Positions 27,981 through 36,991 of a stretch of DNA of 64,000 nt are shown here, piece by piece. The first letter of the stretch is position 1; every line of letters begins with the position of its first letter. The translations under genes were made by a program, and so were the position numbers. The notes beneath the pieces were generated by a model, which worked only from the letters and a program-made list of their open reading frames with translations, did no database searches and was not told the origin of the DNA. The DNA comes from Verrucomicrobiota bacterium (GTDB lineage: Bacteria > Verrucomicrobiota > Verrucomicrobiia > Chthoniobacterales > JAFAMB01), in NCBI GenBank assembly GCA_019247695.1, contig JAFBAP010000031.1, forward strand, positions 1 through 64,000. Direction: 5' to 3'.

Positions 27981-28283
27981 GGGATCTCCGCCAGGGGCTC
28001 GTGCTTTTCGAGGCGAAAGGGGGTCGCAGGGCCGATCCCGCGCGGGCCTTTGATTGACCGTCAGCGCTGAGGGGCCGACGGCCCGTTTTCCGGCTTGCTG
28101 CCCTTCCGGGGCAAAGACCGGCTCAACCTTCCTGAGAATGGTATAATACCATCCAGACAGTTATCCCGGTAGAAGGTCGGCTCAGGGGGTCCCGGCGCCT
28201 GCGCCTCGACAACACCCGCCGGGGCTGAGCCGGCGTCGCGCGAGCGGCATGGCCCGTAGCGGCTGGGCAGACCGGCCCCAAAC
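27981..28283. other. Intergenic stretch downstream of radC with hairpins, no gene
   Basis: No credible gene is seen in this stretch. It holds a weak terminator-like hairpin GGGCC-GAC-GGCCC followed by GTTTT (28072-28089), which would suit radC. It also holds a perfect 15-base palindrome ATGGTATAATACCAT (28138-28152) and a 6-bp stem CGCCGG/CCGGCG (28217-28235). It leads straight into the structured segment beginning near 28284. Confidence 0.5.
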
Positions 28284-28488
28284 GTGACCTGCCAGGGGTG
28301 CCATAACTACTCTAAAGAATTGAACGGTTAGAAATTCGACGGCAAAGCAGGCTGGAAGGCGGCAGCCCGTCGTATAGGCTACGACCCTGACGGAAGGGTA
28401 GGGCGTGTTCCGAATCCGCACCCCTGAAGTTCTGAGGAAGCAAAGGTTGCATATACGGCCACCGCGGGTGCGGGGGCCGTTTTGCAAC
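28284..28488 (+). ncRNA. Structured RNA candidate; possible 5' fragment of a group II intron
   Basis: Several nested perfect helices are visible. CAGGGGTGC (28293-28301) pairs with GCACCCCTG (28418-28426). Inside it, CGACGG (28337-28342) pairs with CCGTCG (28367-28372), GGCTG (28350-28354) with CAGCC (28363-28367), and ACCCT (28384-28388) with AGGGT (28395-28399). Downstream, GTTGCA-ACGGCC-CCGC pairs with GCGG-GGCCGT-TGCAAC (28446-28488). GTGACCTGCCAGGGGTGCC at 28284 resembles a bacterial class C group II intron 5' end (GTGCG...), and CTGAAGTTCTGAGGAAGC resembles the intron's domain I. No reverse transcriptase or domain V follows, so it is either a truncated intron or an independent RNA ending in the last hairpin. 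Confidence 0.45.
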
Positions 28489-28693
28489 GTCGGAAGCAGG
28501 CGCCCGGCTCAGCTCGCACCGCCCCCAGGTAATTTATTTTATAGATGTGCTATCCCGGCGCGGTGCGACGTGGCGCCGCCACCCTGCCCCATCGCCGCCG
28601 GAACGCGCCCGGAAACCCGGCCAGGGTCACCGTCTCGGCCGGGATTCGTCTTGCTTGCCAAACGCGACGTCATCGTCTTTCATGGAAAGCGCC

Positions 28694-28915
28694 ATGAGGT
28701 TGACCATCGTTCTAGCGCTGCTGATGGGTGTTTCGGGCGTCCGGGCGGATCAAACAAGTGATCAGGACGTTGAACGCGCCCGGGCAGCCGCGGGGCTTGA
28801 TTGCGGCTGGCAATTCGTCAGCGTGCAGTACGAGTTGGGTGAAGCCCGCATCACCTTTCAGCGGGCCGATAAACGCCTCACGCTGTATTTCACGCCGGGA
28901 ACGTTCAGGTTTTGA
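28694..28915 (+). CDS. Small secreted protein of unknown function
   Basis: The 73-aa product begins with a convincing signal peptide (MRLTIVLALLMGVSGVRA) and continues as a short soluble segment that reads like a real folded protein (DCGWQFVSVQYELGEARITF). I do not recognise the family. An ATG four codons upstream (28682) is an alternative start. It lies alone between the structured RNA segment and a transposase relic, in what appears to be an accessory region. Confidence 0.5.
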   Translation: MRLTIVLALLMGVSGVRADQTSDQDVERARAAAGLDCGWQFVSVQYELGEARITFQRADKRLTLYFTPGTFRF

Positions 28916-28974
28916 AGGACGAACGCCGATCCCGACTGCCGGCGCCGGACCGCAAAAAGGATGGTTGAGCCTCT

Positions 28975-29150
28975 GGCATCAATGGCCGCCTCCAGCGCTT
29001 TGCGCGTGCGCGCCTGTAGCCGGCGTAAAAACGTCTTGAGCTTCGAAAAGGCGCCCTCGATCGGGTTGTAAATCCGGGCTCTAGCGCGGCAAGAACGCCA
29101 ACTGGCAGCCGCCGGCTTCGATGCGCTGGCGCACCGCTGCGGCTTTACAC
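28975..29150 (-). pseudogene. IS630-type transposase remnant (C-terminal fragment, frameshifted)
   Basis: Minus-strand translation recovers the end of an IS630/Tc1-mariner DDE transposase in two frames: VRQRIEAGGCQLAFLPR, then a TAG stop and SPDL in one frame, and NPIEGAFSKLKTFLRRLQAR followed by KALEAAID in another. The intact family reads LPxYSPDLNPIEQAFSKLK here; the E of NPIE is the last catalytic acidic residue. The N-terminal two thirds and the inverted repeats are missing. An old insertion that decayed is the likely explanation. Confidence 0.8.
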
Positions 29151-29254
29151 CAGTTTTCACGTTTTTTTCAGCCGTCTTTGCCCCTCCGAGGACCGTTCCA
29201 TCACACATTTTCCATGTCGCTTGTCCTATCTGTGTTGGAATCTAACCAAATACG

Positions 29255-29710
29255 TTACCCCCTGTTTTCGCACCGATGAGGGCTTTGGGCCGTTTGGATC
29301 CCCTCGGCCGCTTCGCGCAACACCGTCGCCAAGACTTGCGGCGGCGCCGGCTTTACCAGGTGCGCACGAAAGCCGGCGGCCTGACTTCTGGCTTTGGCCT
29401 GGTGGCTGCCCCAGCCGCTTATGGCGATGGCCCACGCCGGCGCGCGGTTTGCCTCCCGCAGACGCAGCAGCAGCTCCCAGCCGTCGCCGTCGGGCAACTG
29501 CAGGTCGCTTAAGAGCAGGTCAAACGGCTCCTCGACCGCGGCAAGGGCCAGGGCCTCCTGCAGGCCCTGGGCGAAACGCGCCTGGTGGCCGAGCACCCCC
29601 AAAAACAGGGCGAGGCTTTGACGGGTGTCGGCGTGGTCCTCGACGACCAGGATGCGCAGGGGCCGCTTGGGCGTTGGGCATCGCGCGTCGTCACTGGGAG
29701 AACTCTTCAT
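29255..29710 (-). CDS. Single-domain response regulator
   Basis: The 151-aa product is a lone CheY-like receiver domain with no output domain. It has the acidic pair E24-D25, phospho-acceptor D69 (LLLSDLQLPDGDG), S98 (AISGWG) and K120 (LVKPAPP). It lies 56 bp downstream of the giant histidine kinase and is almost surely its phosphotransfer partner. What it acts on next cannot be told from the sequence. Confidence 0.93.
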   Translation of the reverse strand: MKSSPSDDARCPTPKRPLRILVVEDHADTRQSLALFLGVLGHQARFAQGLQEALALAAVEEPFDLLLSDLQLPDGDGWELLLRLREANRAPAWAIAISGWGSHQAKARSQAAGFRAHLVKPAPPQVLATVLREAAEGIQTAQSPHRCENRG

Positions 29711-29766
29711 CCCGTAGTGGCTACTCGCGGCTCGCGGCCCAGGCGGTTTCCCTGCCCGCGCCGTTT

Positions 29767-32700
29767 TCAGGCGGGCGCAGGCAACTCCACCGTGAAGGTG
29801 GCCCCTTGACCCTCCCCGGCGCTGGCGGCCAAAAGCCGGCCGCCGTGGGCCTGAACGATGGCTTGCGCGATCGCCAGTCCCAACCCCAGGCCACCGAGGG
29901 CCAGCGGCACATTGGAGGCTCCCCGTTCGAACGCGTCAAAGATTCTTGGCAGCAGCTCCGGGCTGATCCCGGCGCCGGTATCGGCCACCTCGACGGCCAC
30001 GCCCCCGCCTGCCAAGTCGCGGCTGCGCACGGTGACCGCGCCGCCTTCCGGCGTGAATTTGGCCGCGTTCTGCAGGAGATTCCAAAACACCTGTCGCAGG
30101 CGTGCCGGGTCGCCCGTGAGCCGGGGCCGGCTCGCCTCCAGATTCACCGTGACTTGCAAGCCCTTGGCGGCCAGGTCGCCCCGGCAGATCTCCAGGCCTT
30201 CGCGCACGCAGGCGTGCAGGTCCAGGGGCACGGGCCTCAACTCGAGTTTGCCGTGCACCACCCGGGAGACGTCCAGCAGATCGTCGATGAGCTGGGCTTC
30301 CACCTCCACGTTGCGGCCGATCAGCGCAAGGGCGTCCCGGGCGGCGGCTGAGAACTGGGCGTCCTGCTCCAAGGCGAACAGGGTCAGCTGAATGGGGGTC
30401 AAGGGTGTGCGCAATTCGTGAGAGAGCGCCGCCAAAAACCGGTCCTTGGCCCGGTTCGCTTCCTCGGCCTCCTTGCGAGCGGCCTGCTCGGCGGCCAGCA
30501 GTCGCGCCCGCTCATCTTCGGCGGCTTTGCGCTCGGTCAGGTCGCGGCAGATCTTGGCAAAGCCCAGCAAGGTCCCGGTTTCCTCATCTCGTAGCGATAC
30601 GATGAGCTCGTCGCCCCAGAAGCGCTCGCCGCCTTTGCGTACCCGCCAGTCTTCCTCGTGCGAACGGCCGTGGGCGGCCGCTTCTTGCAACTGGCGCTGC
30701 GGCCGGCCGGCGGCCACCTGCTCGGGCGGGTAAAACATCGAGACGTGCCGGCCCAGCACCTCCGATTCCGCGTAGCCCTTGAGCCGCGCGGCTCCCTCGT
30801 TCCAGTGAGTGACGCGGCCTCCGGGGTTCAGCAGGATAATGGCGTAGTCCTGGACCGAATGGACCAAGAGCCGGAAGCGTTCCTCAGCTTGCCGGCGGGC
30901 CAGTTGGGCTTGGTGCATCGCGGTCAGGTCGCGCAGGATCTTGAGAAAACCGGGCGCCCGGCCGCCATTGGGCAGCGGCGCCATGGTGCCGCTGCCCCAG
31001 AAACGGCTGCCGTCCTTGCGCAGGTACCAACGTTCGTCTTCGGCGTGCCCCGCGCGCCGGGCCGTCTCGCGTTCGTTTTGCGGCGTGCCCCCGGCGCGGT
31101 CTTCCGGGGTGAAAATCACGTCGCCGCTGTGGCCGACGATCTCGGCGCTGGCGTAGCCCAGGATAGCTTCCGCACCGGAATTCCAGGAGGTAACGAGTCC
31201 CTGGATGTCCACGGTGAAAATGGCGTGGTCGCGCGCGCCCTCCACGATGAGCCGCAGGCGCGCTTCGCTGGCGCGAAGCGCCTCTTCGGCCGCTTTGCGC
31301 TCGGTGATGTCCACGAACGTGAGCACCACCCCGGCGACGTGGTCCTCGGCGTTGCGGTAAGGCAAGAGTCGCGCCAAGTACCAGCGGCTCCCGGCACTGG
31401 CCACCTCGCGCTCCAGGGGCGCAAGCTGTTCCAATGCCTGTGCGGCATCGGCATCCAGCGACGCGTAGTCCAGCCGGTGACGCTGGTCGGCCAACGGCCG
31501 GCCCACGTCGGTCTGGATGAGGCTAAACAGCTTGACCGCCGCCGGCGTGTAGCGCTGAATCCGTAACTGGTGGTCCAAAAAGATGGTGGCGATGTCGGTC
31601 GCAGCCATCAGGTTCTGCAGGTCGTTGTTGGCACGGGCTACCTCCTCAACCCGCGCTTTGAGTTCCTGGTTGACGGTGCCCAGCTCCTCGTTGATGGCCT
31701 GCAGTTCTTCGTTGGAGGACTTCAACTCCTCCAGGGAGGCCTCGTATTCCTCCACCGTCGCGCGTTGCTGGGCCTTGAGCTGCTCGAGCTCCGCCTCGAG
31801 GTGACGGCTGACGGGCTCGGCCGGCGGCGCCGGAGCGGCCTCGAGCTGTTCAAGCTCCGTGACCATCTGCTCTTCAAAGATCACCAGCAGCAAGCCAGGC
31901 ACGAGCCTCTCGGCAGGTTGCACCCGCAGGGTGACGCGCCGGAGCGCGCCGTCCAGCTCCACCGGGACGCCGCCAACTTCCGCCGGCTTGCCGGTTTGAA
32001 CCGCGCGGAACAAGGCCGTGCGCAGCTCCAGGCGCAGCATCGGGTGCACGACGCGCAGCAGCTCCAAGCTGGGTTGGCCGCGGCTAAACTGCAGGTAGCG
32101 ATCGGCCCGCGCAGACAGGTGGACGATGCGGTGTTCCGAATCGATGAGGAGCGAGGCGGGCGCAAAGCGTTCCACGGCCCGAAAATGCAACGCCTCCCAC
32201 ATAAAGGGGGACGGTTCGTCCAAGCCCCCAGGCTCGGGCGACGCGGGCGTAAGGGCCGTCGGGACCGGGCGCCTGCCCTTGACGAGCGAGGGGTGAAGGC
32301 GCGGTTCAAGCGCCCCAGGCCGGGTAGGCGCACCCGGCAACGGCGGCGGCAACACCGGCCGCTCCACGGCTTGGCGCGCGTAGAGCCGGTGCTTTTTGTC
32401 GCGCGCCGCGAATAACGCGCTAGCCTCGTCGACCGATTCGGCTGAGCCCAGGAACAGCACCCCCTTCGGCCGCAGCGCAAAGTGAAACAGGCTGAGCGCG
32501 CGCCCCTGGGCCTCGCGGTTCAGGTAAATGAGCAAGTTGCGGCACGACACCAGGTCCAGGTGCGAAAAGGGTGAGTCGCGCAGCACGTCGTGCACAGCAA
32601 AGAGCACCGTCTCGCGCAACGCGCGGTTGACCCGGTAACCGTCGGGGCTGGGGGTGAAAAAACGCCGCAGCCGCTCCTCGGACACGTCCGCGGCGATCGT

Positions 32701-33948
32701 GTCGGGGTAGAGGCCCGCGCGCGCCGCCCGCAGCGACGCCTCGTCCAAATCGGTGGCAAAGACCTGGATCGAGGGAGGTGACGTCTGCGCGGCGGCGTGC
32801 TCGGCCAGGAGCATGGCAATTGAATAGGCCTCCTCGCCCGTGGCGCAGCCCGCCACCCAGACGCGCACGTGATCGCCGCCCTTCTTCTCGTGGAAAAAGC
32901 GCGGCACCTCGGCGTCCAAGGCCTGAAAGGCCGCGGGGTCGCGGAAGAAGTTGGTCACGCTGATCAAGAGGTCTTGCAGCAGCGCACCCGCCTCGCCCGG
33001 ATGGGTGCGCAGGAACTGAACGTAACTCGGCAAATCGGCCAGCCCGTTGACCTGCAGCCGGCGCGCCAGCCGGCGCAAGACCGTGGCGCGCTTGTAAGCG
33101 TTGAAGTCGTGGCCGGTGCGCACCCGAAGGAAAGCCAGCACCTCGCGCAAGGCTGCCTCGGCGTCGGAGCCCTCTGCAGGCGACGCTTCGGAGGGCAGCC
33201 GCAGCCGCTCCGCCTGGCGGTAGAAGCCCAGCAGCCGCTCGGGCATCTCGGCCGCCGGCAGCACCCAATCGACCATGCCGGTGGCGATCGCCGCGCGCGG
33301 CATACCGTCGTGCTCAGCCTCACCCGGCTCTTGCGCGATGGTCAGCCCGCCGCGCTCCTTGACCCGCTTGAGGCCGATCGCCCCGTCGCCGTTGGCCCCC
33401 GACAAGACAATGGCGCTAGCCCGCAGCCCCTGGGCATCGGCCAGGGCACGGAAAAACAGGTCGACGGTCCCCCGTTTGGCCCGTTCGGGCCACGGCTCCG
33501 AAAGCCGCAACCGCCCGTGCGCCAACGACAGCTCCTTGGCCGACGGGATGACGTACACGCAGTTGGGTTCCACCCGGACTGCCTCGCGCACCTGCCGGAC
33601 CGGCATGGGCGTCGCGCGCTGCAGGATCTCGGCCAGCGCGCTTTCGTGCTCCGGCGCCAAATGCACGACGACCACAAAAGCTAAGCCGCTATCGGCTGGC
33701 GTCGCTTGAAAAAAGGTCTGCAAGGCCCCTAAGCTGCCGGCCGAACCGCCCAACCCCACCACCGGCACGCCGTCCTCTTGGGGGCCCGGGATGACCTCGT
33801 CCAGCCGTTCGTCGAGCGCCTCGCCGGACCCTGGCGCGGCTTCGGCCGATGCCGCTGGATGCGGGGTGGGCATGGCCTCCGGCGCGTCGCCGGCTTGCGG
33901 GCGAGCCACGCTCGACTCCGAAGAGGAACCAGAGAAGTCCTCAGGCAT
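29767..33948 (-). CDS. CheB-CheR-PAS hybrid sensor histidine kinase
   Basis: The 1393-aa protein fuses chemotaxis-type enzymes to a sensor kinase. It has a CheB methylesterase domain (about 60-245; catalytic S69, H96, D188) without its usual receiver. A CheR methyltransferase follows (265-530; SAM motif VAGCATGEEAYSIAM 365-379). Next come a PAS-like segment (about 590-690), a coiled coil (695-775) and three PAS domains (about 785-885, 897-1010, 1023-1140). It ends in HisKA with H1177 (ALSHELRTP) and an HATPase (about 1285-1390). All key residues are present and no transmembrane segment is seen, so it is cytoplasmic. It forms an operon with the response regulator downstream. Such CheB/CheR-PAS kinases occur widely, but substrates of their methylation domains are unknown. 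Confidence 0.95.
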   Translation of the reverse strand: MPEDFSGSSSESSVARPQAGDAPEAMPTPHPAASAEAAPGSGEALDERLDEVIPGPQEDGVPVVGLGGSAGSLGALQTFFQATPADSGLAFVVVVHLAPEHESALAEILQRATPMPVRQVREAVRVEPNCVYVIPSAKELSLAHGRLRLSEPWPERAKRGTVDLFFRALADAQGLRASAIVLSGANGDGAIGLKRVKERGGLTIAQEPGEAEHDGMPRAAIATGMVDWVLPAAEMPERLLGFYRQAERLRLPSEASPAEGSDAEAALREVLAFLRVRTGHDFNAYKRATVLRRLARRLQVNGLADLPSYVQFLRTHPGEAGALLQDLLISVTNFFRDPAAFQALDAEVPRFFHEKKGGDHVRVWVAGCATGEEAYSIAMLLAEHAAAQTSPPSIQVFATDLDEASLRAARAGLYPDTIAADVSEERLRRFFTPSPDGYRVNRALRETVLFAVHDVLRDSPFSHLDLVSCRNLLIYLNREAQGRALSLFHFALRPKGVLFLGSAESVDEASALFAARDKKHRLYARQAVERPVLPPPLPGAPTRPGALEPRLHPSLVKGRRPVPTALTPASPEPGGLDEPSPFMWEALHFRAVERFAPASLLIDSEHRIVHLSARADRYLQFSRGQPSLELLRVVHPMLRLELRTALFRAVQTGKPAEVGGVPVELDGALRRVTLRVQPAERLVPGLLLVIFEEQMVTELEQLEAAPAPPAEPVSRHLEAELEQLKAQQRATVEEYEASLEELKSSNEELQAINEELGTVNQELKARVEEVARANNDLQNLMAATDIATIFLDHQLRIQRYTPAAVKLFSLIQTDVGRPLADQRHRLDYASLDADAAQALEQLAPLEREVASAGSRWYLARLLPYRNAEDHVAGVVLTFVDITERKAAEEALRASEARLRLIVEGARDHAIFTVDIQGLVTSWNSGAEAILGYASAEIVGHSGDVIFTPEDRAGGTPQNERETARRAGHAEDERWYLRKDGSRFWGSGTMAPLPNGGRAPGFLKILRDLTAMHQAQLARRQAEERFRLLVHSVQDYAIILLNPGGRVTHWNEGAARLKGYAESEVLGRHVSMFYPPEQVAAGRPQRQLQEAAAHGRSHEEDWRVRKGGERFWGDELIVSLRDEETGTLLGFAKICRDLTERKAAEDERARLLAAEQAARKEAEEANRAKDRFLAALSHELRTPLTPIQLTLFALEQDAQFSAAARDALALIGRNVEVEAQLIDDLLDVSRVVHGKLELRPVPLDLHACVREGLEICRGDLAAKGLQVTVNLEASRPRLTGDPARLRQVFWNLLQNAAKFTPEGGAVTVRSRDLAGGGVAVEVADTGAGISPELLPRIFDAFERGASNVPLALGGLGLGLAIAQAIVQAHGGRLLAASAGEGQGATFTVELPAPA

Positions 33949-34298
33949 ATGCGACAGGACGTTTGCCGGGCGCCTCGCGCCCGTCGCCTGAATGTAAAAT
34001 TTCTAGGGAGTGATTGCAACTGTGGTCAGCCCGTCGCGTGCTGCACTTCACTTAATACCGATTGCGGATCAACCGGATAGTTTACCCGTGCTTGGCCCGT
34101 GAGGTGCTGTGTGAAGAAAATCTGGCAAATTCCCAGCCGGTCATTGGATAAGGTGATCATCCAAGTTGCACCCGCTCTTGAAGCGGATCTCATAAAACAG
34201 GAGGCTGCTCACGGTTGAACCTCGGTCCGGCAAGGGTTGGGCTCGGGTTGCTCCGCGAACCGGCTAGGAAAGGGCGGCGAGGGCCAACGCGAACCGAT
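33949..34298. other. Intergenic stretch, nothing recognised
   Basis: This 350-bp gap separates the start of the large kinase gene from the end of the LysR gene. It must contain the kinase promoter, but I see no clear -10/-35 pair, strong terminator or repeat-family word. A 35-codon GTG frame (34111-34218) is too short to call. Confidence 0.5.
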
Positions 34299-35192
34299 TC
34301 ACCCCTCACCCGCCAGTTCCCGGGCGTACGCGACGAACCGCTCGACGGTTTCGTCTTCCGGGCCTTTCCGCCACGCCAGCCCGTACCGGATTTTCATCCG
34401 CGTTCCCAGCAGCGGCAAAAAAATCACCCCCGGGGCCGGCAACCGGCTGATGTGCTCGGGAAAAATGGACAACCCAAAACCGGCCGCCACGTATTGGACG
34501 CCCGTCCGGACGCGGTCAACCTCCTGAACGATTCGGGGCGCAAAACCGCCGGCTTGAAAGAAACGGGCAAGCCACGCTCGGAAACTGGGCGAGTTCTGGC
34601 GTGAAGTCAGAATGAAGCCCTCATCGCGCAGTGCGCTGAGTTTCACGGCGGCGCGGCACGCCAAGGGGTGATCGCTCGGTATGCCGAGAAGCGGCCGTTC
34701 CTCCGCAATGCACTCGACGTGCAGGCCGGGCGGCGGCCGTGCTTCGACGGCTCCGATGAAGCCGACGTCGAGTTTGCGTGCCAGCAGAGCTTCGATCTGC
34801 ACCGCCGGCACCATCTCCGATAAGGTCACTTCCGTTGCCGGGTAGGCCTGCCGGAAACGCCGGAGGATCCGCGGCATCCATTCGTGGCTTTGCGCCCCGC
34901 TGAATCCGACCGCCAACGTGCCGTAGCCCGCCTGGCCAACCCGGCGGGCGTGGCGCACGGCGTCATCCGCCGCCCGCAGAATGCCAAGCGCGCTTTCCTG
35001 AAACGCCCGGCCGGCCGGCGTCAGCCTTACCCGCCGGCTATTCCGGTCGAAGAGCGCGACGCCGATCTGCTGCTCCAGATCGTGCACCTGAGCGCTCACG
35101 GCCGATTGCGCCACGTGCAGCGTCTGAGCCGCCCGCGTGAAGCTGAGTTCATCCGCAACGGCGACAAAATATCGCAAATGACGCAGCTCCAC
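34299..35192 (-). CDS. LysR-family transcriptional regulator
   Basis: The 297-aa product has the LysR winged HTH (FTRAAQTLHVAQSAVSAQV, about residues 18-36) and a periplasmic-binding-like effector domain (about 90-290). It starts at GTG. It is divergent from an MFS exporter with a 95-bp gap that holds a small dyad, the classic layout in which a LysR protein controls its neighbour and itself. The effector is unknown. Confidence 0.93.
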   Translation of the reverse strand: MELRHLRYFVAVADELSFTRAAQTLHVAQSAVSAQVHDLEQQIGVALFDRNSRRVRLTPAGRAFQESALGILRAADDAVRHARRVGQAGYGTLAVGFSGAQSHEWMPRILRRFRQAYPATEVTLSEMVPAVQIEALLARKLDVGFIGAVEARPPPGLHVECIAEERPLLGIPSDHPLACRAAVKLSALRDEGFILTSRQNSPSFRAWLARFFQAGGFAPRIVQEVDRVRTGVQYVAAGFGLSIFPEHISRLPAPGVIFLPLLGTRMKIRYGLAWRKGPEDETVERFVAYARELAGEG

Positions 35193-35234
35193 GTGGTCCT
35201 CCGGGACGGGTTGATCTCTTTTAAAGATAACAGC

Positions 35235-35249
35235 TAGCGAAACAAGCTA
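35235..35249. promoter_or_regulatory. Candidate LysR operator dyad between divergent LysR and MFS genes
   Basis: TAGC-GAAACAA-GCTA (35235-35249) is a dyad in the AT-richest part of the LysR/MFS intergenic gap. The spacing T-N13-A differs from the classical T-N11-A LysR box, so the call is tentative. Confidence 0.35.
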
Positions 35250-35287
35250 TTTTTCTGATCGTGCCACCGCCCCGATATTTACGGCCT

Positions 35288-36835
35288 ATGGAGATGGGGG
35301 TTGAGTTGATGAATCGGGTGAACCGTTCAGGTTGCGGTACGTTCCCCAAACCGGCCGGCCGGGCGGCATACGGGCAGCCGGCATCGTCCGGTGCGGCCAA
35401 GCCGCGCCGAAAGACGGCATGGTTGGGGCTGTGGATCATTCTGGTCGGACCTTTTCTGGGCACGATCGACTTTTTCATCGCGAACCTCGCCGTTCCCGTG
35501 ATTCGACGCGAACTTCACGCGACGTTCAGCCAGGTCGAATTGATCATCGCCGGCTACGGATTGAGCTACGCCGTCTGCCTGATCACCGGTGGCCGGTTGG
35601 GGGACATTTTCGGGCGGCGCCGGACGTTCCTGCTCGGCATGGCGGGTTTCACCCTTGCCTCGGCGCTGTGCGGGTTCGCCCCGAATGCCTATGTGCTGGT
35701 TGCCTGGCGAATGCTCCAGGGGTGTAGCGCCGCGATGATGTTTCCGCAGGCGCTTTCGTACATCCACGTCACTTTTTCAGGGGCCCAAAAGCGGCTGGCT
35801 TTTTCACTTTACGGCGCCATGCTCGGATTTGGCTCCATCACCGGCCAGATCCTTGGCGGGCTGCTCATCCAGGCTAACCTGTGGGGACTGAGTTGGCGGC
35901 CGATTTTCCTGATCAATCTGCCTCTGGGATTGATTACGATCGTCGCGGCCAAGGCGTTGTTGACCGAATCCAAGGCGGATGATGCGCCCACCCTGGATCC
36001 GATCGGCATGTTGATCGTTACGCTGGGGCTCGGCCTGTTTTCCCTCCCCTTCCTGGAAGGGCGGGAAGCTGGCTGGCCATGGTGGGCGTGGGCCTGCCTG
36101 CTGGCTTCGATACCGGTCCTGGCGCTTTTCTACCGATTCGAAAAGTACGAAGTCGGCCGCGGGCGGACGCCCTTGCTCCAACCGCGCCTCTTCCGCGACC
36201 GGGGTTTCGTGGTGGGGATGGCGGTAACGTGCATCTACTTTTCCGGCCATACCTCGATGGTGCTGGTGCTGAGCCTTTATCTGCAGTTGAGCCTGGGACT
36301 GGCCCCGATGTATGCCGGGTTGGCCCTGGTGCCCTTTTCCTTCGGTTTTCTGGTGGGATCCGCCGTGTCGGGGAAAATCAATGGTTTGCTCGGGCGGAAC
36401 GCGTTGCACCTGGGCGCGCTGGTCCTGGCCGCGTCGCTCGTTGCCTTGCTGCTGGAAGTGCGGGCAGCGCCCGGGCATGAGACGTTTGTTTTCGCCTTTA
36501 CCTGCTTCTGTTACGGCATCGGCCGGGGCTTCGTGACCGCGCCCCTTTACAACACGGTTTTGAGCGGCGTGCCGGCGGCAGACGCCGGGGCGGCATCCGG
36601 CTTGGTTTCAACCATGCAGCAAGTGGCGAATTCGATCGGCATCGCCCTGATTGGCGCAGTGGTGTTCAGCGTCATGCCCAGGCACCCTGCCCCGGCTGAT
36701 TACGCCCATGGGTTCCTGGTTTCCACCCTCATCAACCTGGGGATGCTGGCGATCGCCTCACTCCTGATTTTTCGTATCCCGAAGGGGCGCGGAAAAGACC
36801 CCGGGCAGCAAACTGAATCGGTTATGGAAGCCTGA
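35288..36835 (+). CDS. MFS multidrug transporter, DHA2 (14-TM) type
   Basis: The product (515 aa from ATG 35288; ATG 35309 or GTG 35261 are alternatives) is a proton-driven exporter of the EmrB/QacA type. It has about 14 hydrophobic helices, the loop 2-3 motif GGRLGDIFGRRRTFLLG, and motif C-like residues in helix 5. Divergent placement with a LysR regulator suggests inducible efflux. There is no EmrA-type adaptor next to it, so it may act alone in the inner membrane. Drug range unknown. Confidence 0.92.
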   Translation: MEMGVELMNRVNRSGCGTFPKPAGRAAYGQPASSGAAKPRRKTAWLGLWIILVGPFLGTIDFFIANLAVPVIRRELHATFSQVELIIAGYGLSYAVCLITGGRLGDIFGRRRTFLLGMAGFTLASALCGFAPNAYVLVAWRMLQGCSAAMMFPQALSYIHVTFSGAQKRLAFSLYGAMLGFGSITGQILGGLLIQANLWGLSWRPIFLINLPLGLITIVAAKALLTESKADDAPTLDPIGMLIVTLGLGLFSLPFLEGREAGWPWWAWACLLASIPVLALFYRFEKYEVGRGRTPLLQPRLFRDRGFVVGMAVTCIYFSGHTSMVLVLSLYLQLSLGLAPMYAGLALVPFSFGFLVGSAVSGKINGLLGRNALHLGALVLAASLVALLLEVRAAPGHETFVFAFTCFCYGIGRGFVTAPLYNTVLSGVPAADAGAASGLVSTMQQVANSIGIALIGAVVFSVMPRHPAPADYAHGFLVSTLINLGMLAIASLLIFRIPKGRGKDPGQQTESVMEA

Positions 36836-36991
36836 GGCGGCGGCCGTTCAGGGCTTTTGCGGACGCGGCAAGGTTGGCAAGGGGGGCGGCTCCCGGTTTT
36901 AGAACCTGGGGGCAGGCATGCGAGAACCTTGGGCGTTCGCGCGTGAAACCGCGGGTTTCCCGCATATTTTCCTTCGCAAGGAAACGCACCC

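Noticed and set aside
28182-28487. A 101-codon minus-strand frame over the structured segment
   Set aside because: The stretch is dominated by paired RNA helices and the translation is Arg/Pro/Gly-rich with no domain; explained better as RNA structure.
34111-34218. A 35-codon GTG frame upstream of the kinase gene
   Set aside because: Protein-like composition but no ribosome binding site, homology or context; too short to support.
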